From the NCBI GenBank assembly GCA_964494475.1, contig CAZBRS010000029.1:1-64000 (forward strand): a stretch of 64,000 bases of DNA, given 5' to 3'. Of the stretch, positions 35,630 to 43,335 are shown one piece after another. A program made the position numbers and the translations under genes. Every line of letters starts with the position of its first letter. Position 1 is the first letter of the stretch. Below the pieces are notes generated by a model, which made no database searches, was not told the DNA's origin, and saw only the letters and a program-made list of their open reading frames with translations. This DNA is from CAZBRS01 sp964494475 (GTDB lineage: Bacteria > Myxococcota_A > UBA9042 > CAZBRS01).

Positions 35630-36829
35630 ATGCTGGCCCGCAGCCTGACTCCGAAGCTACTATCGCTCCTCGCGTCGTTCCCCGTCGTGACCCTTACAGG
35701 CCCGCGCCAATCGGGCAAGACCACCCTGCTCCGCACGGCGCTGCCCGGCTACCGCTACGTCACGCTCGAGGACCCCGACACGCGCCGCTTCGTGCTGGAC
35801 GATCCGCGTGGGTTCCTGCGACAGGCCACGGGCCCCACCATCATCGACGAGGCCCAGCGCGCCCCCGACTTGTTCTCGTACCTGCAGGGAGTTGTCGACG
35901 ACGAGCAACGACCGGGGCGCTTCGTGCTCTCCGGCTCCCAGAACTTCCTGCTGCTCGCGGGCATCTCGCAGAGCCTGGCCGGCCGCACGGCCGTGTTGCA
36001 CCTTCTGCCCCTTTCGCTCGATGAGATCGTCGGGCGCGCGAGCCCCCGCTATGACGACCTGCCCGACACGCCGTTCGATCTGCGCCCTCCGGCGTCGTTG
36101 CCTGGCTTCGAGGAGGTGATCCTGAAGGGGGGCTACCCGCGCCTGGTCGCGGCCGACGTACCCCGCGACGACTATTTCTCGGCCTACCTGCAGACCTACG
36201 TGGAGCGCGACGTACGCGACGTGCTGAACGTCGGAGACCTCGTCGAGTTCCAGCGCTTCGTGTCGCTCTGCGCGGGTCGCACGGGGCAACTGCTGAACCT
36301 CTCGTCGCTGGCCAACGACGCGGGCATCAGCCCCACAACCGCGAAGCGCTGGCTATCGGTGCTGGAGGCCAGCTTCCTGGTCACGCGCCTGCCGCCCTAC
36401 CACGTGAGCTTCAACAAGCGCCTGGTGAAGTCGCCGAAGCTCTACTTCCTCGACTCGGGGCTGGCGTGCCACCTGCTCGGCCTGCGCACCCCCGACGAAT
36501 TGCGCCAGAGCCCCCACCGCGGCGCCCTGGTCGAGGGCTGGGTCATCGGCGAGGTGCTGAAGCGCGCCCACCACGCCGGAGAACGCCCCCGCGCCTACTT
36601 CTGGCGCGACGCCACCGGCCACGAGATCGACCTGCTGCTCGACCGCGGCCGCGATCTGGTCCCCGTCGAGATCAAGGCCGGCGCCACGCTGAACACCGAC
36701 ATGTTCCGGGGCCTCGAAACGTGGAAGAAGCTCGCCAAGCTGCCCGACGCCAAGGGCGTGCTGGTCTACGGCGGCGATCAGGTCTCGGAGCAAAGAGGAA
36801 CCCGGGTGGTGCCGTGGTGGGCGGTGTGA
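35630..36829 (+). CDS. DUF4143-type AAA ATPase (first copy)
   Basis: A 399-residue ATPase of the AAA_14/DUF4143 family. The Walker A is GPRQSGKTT (about residues 23-31), Walker B-like IIDEAQ, sensor SGSQNFLL, followed by a winged-helix-like middle (LSSLANDAGISPTTAKRWLSVLEASFLV). The C-terminal domain has EIDLLLDRG..LVPVEIKAG, a D-x(n)-E-x-K pattern like the PD-(D/E)XK nuclease fold. The function is unproven; many lie in variable regions. The AT-richer stretch upstream (35570-35625) likely holds its promoter. It converges on a second family member. Confidence 0.9.
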   Translation: MLARSLTPKLLSLLASFPVVTLTGPRQSGKTTLLRTALPGYRYVTLEDPDTRRFVLDDPRGFLRQATGPTIIDEAQRAPDLFSYLQGVVDDEQRPGRFVLSGSQNFLLLAGISQSLAGRTAVLHLLPLSLDEIVGRASPRYDDLPDTPFDLRPPASLPGFEEVILKGGYPRLVAADVPRDDYFSAYLQTYVERDVRDVLNVGDLVEFQRFVSLCAGRTGQLLNLSSLANDAGISPTTAKRWLSVLEASFLVTRLPPYHVSFNKRLVKSPKLYFLDSGLACHLLGLRTPDELRQSPHRGALVEGWVIGEVLKRAHHAGERPRAYFWRDATGHEIDLLLDRGRDLVPVEIKAGATLNTDMFRGLETWKKLAKLPDAKGVLVYGGDQVSEQRGTRVVPWWAV

Positions 36830-36885
36830 GGTAGCAGGCGAGCGTGGCGTAGTGTCCATTCTCGATCTCCGCCGGCTGGATCGCC

Positions 36886-38043
36886 TCAGCGCGACGACAC
36901 CAGGTCCCCTGCCCACAGGCGAGCGGCGAACTCGGCGGCGGGGAGCACCAGGATGCCGTCGTCCGTGCGGCGGGGCACGTCCTCGAGGCAGACCACCAGA
37001 CGTTGGTGGACGTCGGGATGATCCTCGGCCAGCGTGCGCAGGCCCTTCAGGTGGTCGGATTGCACGCGCCTGGTGGCCTTGGCCTCGACAGCCACCTCCA
37101 TGTCGCCGACGATGAAATCGACCTCGGCGCCCGTGGTCAGCCGCCAGTACGAGAGCTCGATCGGAGCGCCCGTGTAGGCGACCCAAGTCGCGAGTTCGTG
37201 GTGGACCCAGTTCTCGAACGCCTTGCCGAAGAGATCGGAGCCCGGCTCGACCCTTCCCCTCCGCGCCAGGAAGTTCACGACCCCCACGTCGGCGAAATAG
37301 AACTTCGGAGCCAGCGCCTGACGCCGCTTGGGACGCTTGGTGTACGGGGGCAACCACCCGCCGAGGAGGGTGTCCACGAGGATCTGGAAGTACTCGCGTA
37401 TCGTCGGCGCCGAGACCCCACAATCTCGCGCGATCGTGGAGAAGTTGACCGGATCGGCGTCCGAGAGGGCCGCCGCGGAGAGGAAGCCCGAGAAGGCTGG
37501 GAGGTTCCGAACCAGGCCCTCGGCCGCGACCTCCTCCTTCAGGTAGTCGGCGACGTACGCCTCGATCGAGCGGCGAGGTTGCTCTGCGAGGAAGTGCCGA
37601 GGCAGGTAGCCGTGGTTCAAGAGCCTGACCAGGTCCATGCGGTCGCCCAACTCGGCGGACACCAGGCCGTGCAACTCGAACCGCAGGGCCCGCCCCCCCA
37701 GCAGGTTGGCGTGTCCCCGCCGCACCTTGCGGGCGCTGGAGCCGCAAAGGGCGAAGCAGAGACCGCGCGTCTCGATGAGCAGGTGGACCTCGTCCAGCAG
37801 GTCCGGGACCTTCTGGACCTCGTCGATCACGATCAGGCCGGGGCGCTCGACGGCCTGCAGCTCCTCGCGCAGAAGCGCCGGTCGCTCGAGGTAGCGTCGA
37901 AAGAGGTCCGAACGCAGGAGGTCGAGCCAGCGGGCGTCCGGATACATCGCCCGGAGCAACGTGGACTTGCCCGTCTGGCGTGGGCCCCAGAGGAAGAAAC
38001 TCTCGGTCGGGGCGGGGTCGAGGTGAAGGCGTCGCTCAAACAT
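36886..38043 (-). CDS. DUF4143-type AAA ATPase (second copy, divergent sequence)
   Basis: A 385-residue ATPase of the same family as its neighbour but clearly distinct in sequence: Walker A GPRQTGKST (about 20-28), IVIDEVQKVPDLLDEVH, FALCGSSARKVRRG, then FSTIARDCGVSAPTIREYFQILVDTLL and the C-terminal EVDFIVGDMEVAVEAKA nuclease-like motif. The full length is intact. The AT-rich stretch 38044-38095 directly upstream is a likely promoter. Stops of the two copies face each other 56 bp apart. Confidence 0.9.
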   Translation of the reverse strand: MFERRLHLDPAPTESFFLWGPRQTGKSTLLRAMYPDARWLDLLRSDLFRRYLERPALLREELQAVERPGLIVIDEVQKVPDLLDEVHLLIETRGLCFALCGSSARKVRRGHANLLGGRALRFELHGLVSAELGDRMDLVRLLNHGYLPRHFLAEQPRRSIEAYVADYLKEEVAAEGLVRNLPAFSGFLSAAALSDADPVNFSTIARDCGVSAPTIREYFQILVDTLLGGWLPPYTKRPKRRQALAPKFYFADVGVVNFLARRGRVEPGSDLFGKAFENWVHHELATWVAYTGAPIELSYWRLTTGAEVDFIVGDMEVAVEAKATRRVQSDHLKGLRTLAEDHPDVHQRLVVCLEDVPRRTDDGILVLPAAEFAARLWAGDLVSSR

Positions 38044-38199
38044 GCGCCTACGATATTCATGAAAATCTAAAGCGTCAACTTCAATTATCGGCCGGCAAGC
38101 GTCGTCAGGAGCCAGCGCGACCCCGGCGCCGCGCAGCCAGGCCGAGCAGGGTGGGGAGCGCGGCGTGGGTCGCGTCCGAGAACAAGAGCAGGCGAACGG

Positions 38200-38605
38200 T
38201 CAGGGTGGTGCGCGGGGCGGCAGGTGACGCGTGTCGGAGCCTTGGCGCGGTGGCGCGATCCGGGCCCGCCGGTCGGCTTCGTCTTTCGGCCACAGGTCCG
38301 CGGTGTCGTCGGCCGAGTGCGCCAGGGCGAGCTTTGGCGCGGTCGACGGCAAGTCGAGATGGTCGAGGATGCGCCGTACGACCGGCGGGTCGGTCAGAAA
38401 CGCGAGCACGACCATGGCGGCGCCGCAGCCTGGGCAAACGAGGGCATCAACGTCCAGAACTCGCTTGAGTAGAGCAGCCCACGACATGCGATGCGAGCGC
38501 CGGATGGGCTCAGGGTCCTCCGCGCTCCTTGTCGCTGTTGGGCTCGCCGTGGCGGGCGGAGGCAAGAGCGGGACCACGATCGGCGCCGGGGGCTTTGGGA
38601 GCAGC
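38200..38605 (-). pseudogene. IS91-family transposase, 3' remnant
   Basis: About 135 codons remain of a Y2-type transposase: RMSWAALLKRVLDVDALVCPGCGAAMVVLAFLTDPPVVRRILDHLDL is the C-terminal zinc-knuckle and tail block of IS91/IS801-like transposases (SWA-LLKRV--DVL-CP-CG--M). The frame is open to 38605, where it is cut at the 34-bp repeat, so the catalytic tyrosines are gone. The rest of 38044-38199 holds no gene I can support. Confidence 0.75.
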
Positions 38606-38639
38606 TCCTGAAGGACGGCGACGTCATCCGGGTCGGCAC
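38606..38639 (+). repeat. Right copy of 34-bp direct repeat
   Basis: Exact copy of 35413-35446. Here it sits five bases from the stop of the response regulator (minus strand) and abuts the transposase remnant. It has no coding role at this site. Confidence 0.95.
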
Positions 38640-38643
38640 CACC

Positions 38644-39096
38644 CTACCTCTCCGGCACCTCGGCGTGCTCGTTCATTCCCAACCAGTAGGCGTCGATCGT
38701 CGTGACCATGGCCAGCAGGCGGTCGAACGACACCGGCTTCACGAGGTACGAGTTGACCCCCAGGTCGTAGGCGCGGTTCACGTCCGACGGCTGGCGCGAC
38801 GAGGTCAGCACCACCACCGGGATGCGCCGCAGGCGCGGCTGCAACTTGATCCACTCGAGCACCTCGAGCCCCGACTTCCGGGGCAGCTTGAGGTCGAGCA
38901 GGATGACGCGCGGGATGGGCGAGGTCTCGCGGTTGGCGTGGACCCCCTCCCCCGCGAGGTAGGCGATGGCGGCGTCGCCATCTTCGACGGCGTGCACGGG
39001 ATGGGGCAGGTTGGCCTTGCGGAAGGCGCGGCGTACGAGCACCACGTCGTTGGGGTCGTCTTCGACCATCAGCACGGGGGAGCGCTCAGTGGTCAT
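38644..39096 (-). CDS. Single-domain response regulator (Rcp1-like)
   Basis: A 150-residue receiver domain without output: VLMVEDDPNDVVLVRRAF (acidic pair), VILLDLKLPRKSGLEVLEWIK (phosphoacceptor Asp in LLDLKLP), VVVLTSSRQPSDV (Thr/Ser switch) and VKPVSFDRL (Lys). The DLKLPRKSG form is typical of Rcp1-type regulators that work with phytochrome-like kinases. It is last in an RR-HK-RR operon; its ATG lies inside the kinase gene's last codons (11-bp overlap). Bases 38770-38810 within it are duplicated at 35484. Confidence 0.93.
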   Translation of the reverse strand: MTTERSPVLMVEDDPNDVVLVRRAFRKANLPHPVHAVEDGDAAIAYLAGEGVHANRETSPIPRVILLDLKLPRKSGLEVLEWIKLQPRLRRIPVVVLTSSRQPSDVNRAYDLGVNSYLVKPVSFDRLLAMVTTIDAYWLGMNEHAEVPER

Positions 39097-40261
39097 GGTC
39101 GTCTCCGTCGGCGAGCTCGATCCAGAAGCGGCTGCCCTGGCCCGGCGTCGATTCGAGGCCGTGCGTGCCTCCCAGGCGTTCGACCGCGCGCCGGACGATG
39201 GCCAGGCCGATTCCGGTGCCCGAGAACCGGTCGCCGCCGTGCAGGCGCTCGAACACCTTGAAGATGCGCTCGTGGTGGGTGGGGTCGATGCCGATGCCGT
39301 TGTCTTCGACCCACAGCCGCACGCGCCCGTCGTGCCGGTCGGCCGACAGCGTTACGTTGGGGCACACGCTCGGCTCGACGAATTTGAGCGCGTTCGTGAG
39401 CAGGTTCTCGAGGACCGAGAAGAGGGTGGCCGAGTGGCCCAGGACGCGGGGCAGGCGTCCGTTGACCTTGACCGTGGCGCGGCGCTCGGCGATGAGCGGC
39501 AGCATCTGTTGCACCACGTCGGTGACCAGGGGCTCGAGCTCGACCGCGACCAGCGAGATTTGCGAGCGCCCGAGGCGGCCGTAGGCCAGCAGGTCTTCGA
39601 TGAGCTCTTCCATGCGCTGGGCGCTGCCGATGATCCGTTCGGCGTAGTCGCGCCCCGTCTCGTCGAGCGCGGGACCGTAGTCGTCCTTCAAGGCCAGCGC
39701 GAAGCCCTGCATCGAGCGCAGCGGCGCGCGCAGGTCGTGCGACACCGAATAGGAGAACGCCTCGAGCTCGGCGTTGATGTCGGACAGCTCTCGCGTGCGC
39801 TCGGCTACGCGCACCTCGAGCTCTCGGGAGTGTTTCTTCAGGGACTCGCGGCTCGCGGCCAACTCTTCCTCCGCCTGCACGCGCTCCGTGACGTCGGTGC
39901 CCGTCACCACCAGGAATTCGGCGGGCTGTCCGACCTCGCCCGCCGTGGCGCATGTCCAGTCGACCATGCGCAGGTCGCCACGCTTCGTGCGCCAGCGCCC
40001 CTTGCCCTGTACGCGGGGTTCGCCCGCCCAGGCCCGATCGAAGGAGGCGGTCAGGTCGGCCGCGTCGCCGGGCGGGATGAAGAGCTCGACGAACGGGCGT
40101 CGCCACACTTCGCTGAAGAAGTAGCCGGTGACGCGCTCGCACGCGCGGTTGAATCGCGTGACGCTGCCCGAGCGATCGAGCACGACCACCAGCGAGCCGA
40201 CGGTCTGCAAGACCGCAAAGGCGAGAACGGCCTCGCGTTGAAGGGTAGCGTCGCGGTTCAT
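39086..40261 (-). CDS. PAS-domain sensor histidine kinase
   Basis: A 391-residue cytoplasmic kinase. A PAS domain (about 20-130, VVVLDRSGSVTRFNRACERVTGY) leads through a coiled coil (RESLKKHSRELEVRVAERTREL) to the H-box AFSYSVSHDLRAPLRSMQG with the phosphorylated His. It ends in a HATPase_c domain with LENLLTNALKF, VEDNGIGIDP and GTGIGLAIVRR. No transmembrane segment is seen. The kinase resembles the output half of bacteriophytochromes but lacks the GAF/PHY modules. It lies between two receivers: the first ends 2 bp upstream, the second overlaps its 3' end. Confidence 0.93.
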   Translation of the reverse strand: MNRDATLQREAVLAFAVLQTVGSLVVVLDRSGSVTRFNRACERVTGYFFSEVWRRPFVELFIPPGDAADLTASFDRAWAGEPRVQGKGRWRTKRGDLRMVDWTCATAGEVGQPAEFLVVTGTDVTERVQAEEELAASRESLKKHSRELEVRVAERTRELSDINAELEAFSYSVSHDLRAPLRSMQGFALALKDDYGPALDETGRDYAERIIGSAQRMEELIEDLLAYGRLGRSQISLVAVELEPLVTDVVQQMLPLIAERRATVKVNGRLPRVLGHSATLFSVLENLLTNALKFVEPSVCPNVTLSADRHDGRVRLWVEDNGIGIDPTHHERIFKVFERLHGGDRFSGTGIGLAIVRRAVERLGGTHGLESTPGQGSRFWIELADGDDHDH

Positions 40262-40263
40262 GG

Positions 40264-40740
40264 TCAGCGCGGGGGAAGCTTGACGATGGTGAGCCAGAAT
40301 TCGTTGATGGTGCGCACCACGTGCATGAACTGGTCGAGGTCCACGGGCTTGGTCACGTAGCAGTTGGCGTGCAGGTCATACGAGCGCAACACGTCCTCCT
40401 CGGCTTGCGAGGTGGTGAGCACCGCGACGGGGATGCGCATGAGCTCGGGGTCGCTCTTGACCTCGGCGAGGACCGCGCGGCCGTCTTTGCGAGGCAGGTT
40501 CAGGTCGAGCAGCACCAGGTCGGGGTGGGGGGCGTTCTCGTACTCGCCCTCGCGCCTCAGGAAGGCCATGGCGGCCACCCCATCGTTCACCACGTGCAGG
40601 TTCGTGAGCACTCGGCTCTCTTTCAGCGCCTCGATCGTGAGGCGAACGTCGGCGGGGTTGTCCTCGACCAGCAGGATGTCGACGGCGTGCAGGTTGTCGA
40701 GGTGCGGCCGGGGAGCACTGGGCGTGAGCGTGAGCGCCAC
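40264..40740 (-). CDS. Single-domain response regulator (Rcp1-like), first of operon
   Basis: A 158-residue receiver: DILLVEDNPADVRLTIEALKE, LVLLDLNLPRKDGRAVLAEVK (Asp in LLDLNLP), VAVLTTSQAEEDV and VTKPVDLDQF. A short N-terminal extension precedes the domain. It is followed by the kinase after 2 bp. Two stand-alone receivers around one kinase suggest a branched or relay arrangement in which one receiver may act as a phosphate sink. Confidence 0.93.
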   Translation of the reverse strand: MALTLTPSAPRPHLDNLHAVDILLVEDNPADVRLTIEALKESRVLTNLHVVNDGVAAMAFLRREGEYENAPHPDLVLLDLNLPRKDGRAVLAEVKSDPELMRIPVAVLTTSQAEEDVLRSYDLHANCYVTKPVDLDQFMHVVRTINEFWLTIVKLPPR

Positions 40741-40806
40741 GGGCCACCTCGCTTTCTGTCACTGAAAGTGTCTTGTCTGGAATTCTGACCACCGGCAGCC
40801 TCGGTG

Positions 40807-41562
40807 TCAAGCGTCGCCGTCGCGATGAGGGTGAGATCCGAGCGCGAGCGAGAGCGGGGGTTCGAGGCGGTGGGCCGCCAGCAGCTCGGCGTCGGCCAGA
40901 AGACGCGCGGCCGGGCCGTCGGCCACCACGCGCCCGCCGTCGAGCAGCACGACGCGCGGGCAGAGGTCGAGGATGAGCTCGAGGTCGTGGCTGGCGATGA
41001 GCCGGGTGACCGGGAGCTCGCGCAGCAGCCCGATCAGCGAGCGACGTGACGCGTGGTCGAGGTCGTTGGTGGGCTCGTCGAGCAGGATCACCGAGGGCTG
41101 CATGGCCAGCACCGTCGCGAGGGCCGCGCACTTCTTCTCGCCGCCCGACAGGTGGTGAGGCGGCCGCGCGGCCAGGTGCGACAGGCCCACGCGGGCCAGG
41201 GCGTCGGCCACCCGGGCGCGCACCGTCGCGTCGGGCAGACCGAGGTTCAGGGGGCCGAAGGCGACATCGTCGAAGAGCGTGGGCATGAAGAGCTGGTCGT
41301 CGCTGTCCTGGGCCACCCAGCCCACCTTGCGCCGGATTTCGCGCACCGTGGCGTCGGTGAGCGGCACGCCGTCGATCCGGACGAGGCCGGTGCCCCGCAG
41401 CAGGCCGTTCAGGTGCATGAGCAGGGTCGATTTTCCTGCGCCGTTCGGGCCGATGAAGCCCACGGCCTCCCCGGCCGCGATGTCGAGCGTGACGCCGCCG
41501 AGGACCGGCGCGCCGTCGTGGTAGGCGAAGCAGAGGTCGCGCGTCTCGATCATCGGCTGCAA
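40807..41562 (-). CDS. cbiO: Energy-coupling ABC ATPase of a CbiMNQO-type transporter
   Basis: A 251-residue ATPase: LCFAYHDGAPVLGGVTLDI, Walker A GPNGAGKST, WVAQDSDDQLFMPTLFDDVAFGPLN (Q-loop region, CbiO/EcfA style), LSGGEKKCAALA and VILLDEPTNDLD. The Q-loop form and the neighbouring CbiQ gene identify it as the ECF-type ATPase that powers cobalt or nickel uptake. Last of four genes, 6 bp after cbiQ. Confidence 0.93.
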   Translation of the reverse strand: MQPMIETRDLCFAYHDGAPVLGGVTLDIAAGEAVGFIGPNGAGKSTLLMHLNGLLRGTGLVRIDGVPLTDATVREIRRKVGWVAQDSDDQLFMPTLFDDVAFGPLNLGLPDATVRARVADALARVGLSHLAARPPHHLSGGEKKCAALATVLAMQPSVILLDEPTNDLDHASRRSLIGLLRELPVTRLIASHDLELILDLCPRVVLLDGGRVVADGPAARLLADAELLAAHRLEPPLSLALGSHPHRDGDA

Positions 41563-41568
41563 GGCTCG

Positions 41569-42348
41569 TCACCCGTCATGGAACGCCGCCATCAACCCGA
41601 GCGCCAGGACGGCGTAGCATAGCACGAGGAAGACGGCCTCGGGGCGCCCGAAACGGCGGCCCGCGAAGGCGCGCAGCTCGCCGTCGAAGCCCCGGGCCAG
41701 CATGGCGTGGTGCACGCGCTCGCTGCGGGCCACGCTGCGCGCCAGCAGGGCGCCGGCCATCGTGCCCAGGCGGGGCACGGCCCGAGCGTCGCGCAGGCGG
41801 AAGCCCCGGGCCCGCGCACCCCGGACCAGCCGCGAGAGCTCGTTGCCGACCAGGAACAGGTAGCGGTGCACCAGCGCGAGCACCAGCACGAAGGCGCGCG
41901 GTACGCGCAGGGCGATGAGCCCCTGGAAGAGGTCGGTCGGCACCGTGGTGCCCGAGAGCACGAGCAGGCCCGCGATCGAGGTGCCCGCGCGCACCAGCGC
42001 CTCGCCCGCGCGGGCCAGCCCCTCGGCCGAGGCCGTGAGGTCGACCACGCCCAGGTGCAGCGTGAACACCGGCCGCCCGGCCAGCGAGAAGGGCAGGGTG
42101 AGGGCCACGAACAGGGCGAACGGCACGAGCGGCAGCGCGCGCCGCAGGAGCCCGAGGCCTCCGCGGCCGCCGGCCGCCGCCAGTCCCACGAAGAGCGCGG
42201 CGCAGGCCACCGGCACCGGCCAGCGCGCGACGGGCACCACGTTGACCAGCACGATGGCGGGCAGCACCACCAGCAGCTTGGCCCGAGCCTCGAGTTGCCC
42301 CAGGCGGCCCGACGCCAGCGGCGCCTCGTGCACGTGGCCGCTACCCAT
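41569..42348 (-). CDS. cbiQ: ECF transporter transmembrane coupling protein CbiQ
   Basis: A 259-residue membrane protein with about five hydrophobic segments (LLVVLPAIVLVNVVPVARW, ALPLVPFALFVALTLPF, AFVLVLALVHRYLFLV, AVFLVLCYAVLALGLMAAF). It has the characteristic coupling motif A-R-G-(F)-x-(L)-R in two cytoplasmic loops (GARARGFRLRDA and ARGFDGELRAF), which contact the ATPase. It starts eight bases before the end of the PDGLE gene. Role: transmits ATP hydrolysis to the metal-binding subunit CbiM. Confidence 0.92.
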   Translation of the reverse strand: MGSGHVHEAPLASGRLGQLEARAKLLVVLPAIVLVNVVPVARWPVPVACAALFVGLAAAGGRGGLGLLRRALPLVPFALFVALTLPFSLAGRPVFTLHLGVVDLTASAEGLARAGEALVRAGTSIAGLLVLSGTTVPTDLFQGLIALRVPRAFVLVLALVHRYLFLVGNELSRLVRGARARGFRLRDARAVPRLGTMAGALLARSVARSERVHHAMLARGFDGELRAFAGRRFGRPEAVFLVLCYAVLALGLMAAFHDG

Positions 42349-42637
42349 GGCGCTTCAACAGCCACGCCAGGCCCGCGAGCAACCCGAAGACGGCCGAGAC
42401 GCCGACCAGGCCGGCGATCGCGCCGCTCGCGAAGGGGTGGTCCACCCCCGGGGTGGCGTAGTCCGGGAAGAGCCCGCGCGCGGCGGCTTCGGCAGGTTCG
42501 GGGGCCGTGGCGAGCTGCTCCCGCGTGCTCTCGAGCGAGTGTTCGAGCGCGTCGGGGCTGGAGTCGGCGAAGAACGCGAGCCCGCCCGCGACGAGCAGCG
42601 TCAGGAGTGCCAGGAGCCATAGCGCAGGGGCCTTCAT
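42341..42637 (-). CDS. PDGLE-domain small membrane subunit (CbiN/NikN-like)
   Basis: A 98-residue protein with an N-terminal transmembrane helix (ALWLLALLTLLVAGGLAFF), a periplasmic section containing DSSPDALEHS (the P-D-(G/A)-L-E signature) and a second helix (GLVGVSAVFGLLAGLAWLL) near the C-terminus. It corresponds to CbiN/NikN in metal ECF systems. ATGA overlap with cbiM (42634-42637) and an 8-bp overlap with cbiQ show a tight operon. The PDGLE type is often found in nickel as well as cobalt transporters. Confidence 0.88.
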   Translation of the reverse strand: MKAPALWLLALLTLLVAGGLAFFADSSPDALEHSLESTREQLATAPEPAEAAARGLFPDYATPGVDHPFASGAIAGLVGVSAVFGLLAGLAWLLKRHG

Positions 42638-43257
42638 GGCGAGCCCGACCCCGGGCGGGGGCGGAGCGCCCCCGACGCTTCGAGCGCGCGCACGATCGCC
42701 AGCGTGGCCCCGGCCTCGACGAGACCGCTCACCAGGTGGGTGCCGAGCATCACGGCCACGAACTTCGCGCCGTAGGGCTGCGAGAGCACGACCCACAGCG
42801 TGGCGCCGGCCGCGCCGGCCAGCACGCCGAGCAGCGTGCCCGCCAGCACGGCGAGCGATCGGTTCACGGGCGTCAGGAGCCGGTGAACGGCCCAGGCGAC
42901 GAGCGTCGAGAGCACGGCCATGTCGATCACGTTGGCGCCGAGCGCCGTGACCCCGCCGTCGCCGAAGAGCAGCGCCTGCAGCGTGACCACCGCGGCCATG
43001 CAGAGCACCGCCAGCGCCGGGCCGAAGACCACGGCCAGCAGCCCCGCGCCCACCACGTGGTCGCTCACGCCCCCCGCCACGGGGAAGTTCAGCATCTGGA
43101 GGGCGAAGACGAAGGCGCCCATCAGCCCCACGAGCGGCACGCTCTGCTCTTCGAAGCGAGCGCGCGCGACGCGGGCGGCCAGGCCCACGGCCAGTGCGCC
43201 TGCGCCCGCGAGCGGGAGCCACACCTGGGGGGTCAGGACGCCATCGGGCAGGTGCAT
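42634..43257 (-). CDS. cbiM: Metal-binding ECF subunit CbiM/NikM-like
   Basis: A 207-residue integral membrane protein. MHLPDGVLTPQVWLPL at the N-terminus carries the His2-type metal site (M-H-(I/L)-P-(D/E)-G) essential in CbiM/NikM. Conserved inner segments are GAFVFALQMLNFPVAGGVSDHVVGAGLLA (His in S-D/G-H) and LLFGDGGVTALGANVIDMAV. This protein decides the metal: cobalt or nickel. First gene of the operon, 18 bp downstream of the GTAGCA palindrome. Confidence 0.93.
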   Translation of the reverse strand: MHLPDGVLTPQVWLPLAGAGALAVGLAARVARARFEEQSVPLVGLMGAFVFALQMLNFPVAGGVSDHVVGAGLLAVVFGPALAVLCMAAVVTLQALLFGDGGVTALGANVIDMAVLSTLVAWAVHRLLTPVNRSLAVLAGTLLGVLAGAAGATLWVVLSQPYGAKFVAVMLGTHLVSGLVEAGATLAIVRALEASGALRPRPGSGSP

Positions 43258-43274
43258 CGGGGCACGCTCGACCT

Positions 43275-43305
43275 GGGTAGCACGAGGCCACGGTGAGTGC
43301 TACCC
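43275..43305 (-). promoter_or_regulatory. Operator candidate upstream of cbiM (GTAGCA-N15-TGCTAC)
   Basis: A perfect 9-bp inverted repeat, GGGTAGCAC and GTGCTACCC with a 13-base spacer, 18-48 bp before the cbiM start. Its core GTAGCA-N15-TGCTAC (43277-43303) recurs at the two TonB receptor genes with identical spacing. Half-site centres are 21 bp apart, two helical turns, as in NikR-type operators. The regulator identity is inferred only. Confidence 0.7.
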
Positions 43306-43335
43306 TGTGGGGCGGTGGTTGTCAACCCTCGAGCG

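Larger units (their letters stand above)
35525..38605. mobile_element. Inserted island with two DUF4143 ATPases and IS91-like remnant
   Basis: A 3.1-kb segment lying between the two duplicated edges described at 35413/38606 and 35484/38770. The left edge carries a fragment of the gene that lies to the right, and the right edge carries a fragment of the gene that lies to the left. This is the pattern expected when a short junction region was duplicated and foreign DNA lies between the copies. Contents: DUF4143 ATPase (+), DUF4143 ATPase (-), and the 3' part of an IS91-family transposase whose upstream cut coincides with the 34-bp repeat. Its exact ends may be a few bases off. Confidence 0.65.

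Noticed and set aside
38105..38199. A MYXO-CTERM-like tail encoded on the minus strand next to the transposase remnant (hydrophobic stretch then RRRGR).
   Set aside because: No Gly-Cys, no protein in front of it, and too short to support.
43258..43335. Cobalamin riboswitch upstream of the CbiMNQO-type operon.
   Set aside because: Only 78 bp separate the genes, too short, and no B12-box-like sequence was seen. The palindrome is a better explanation of control.
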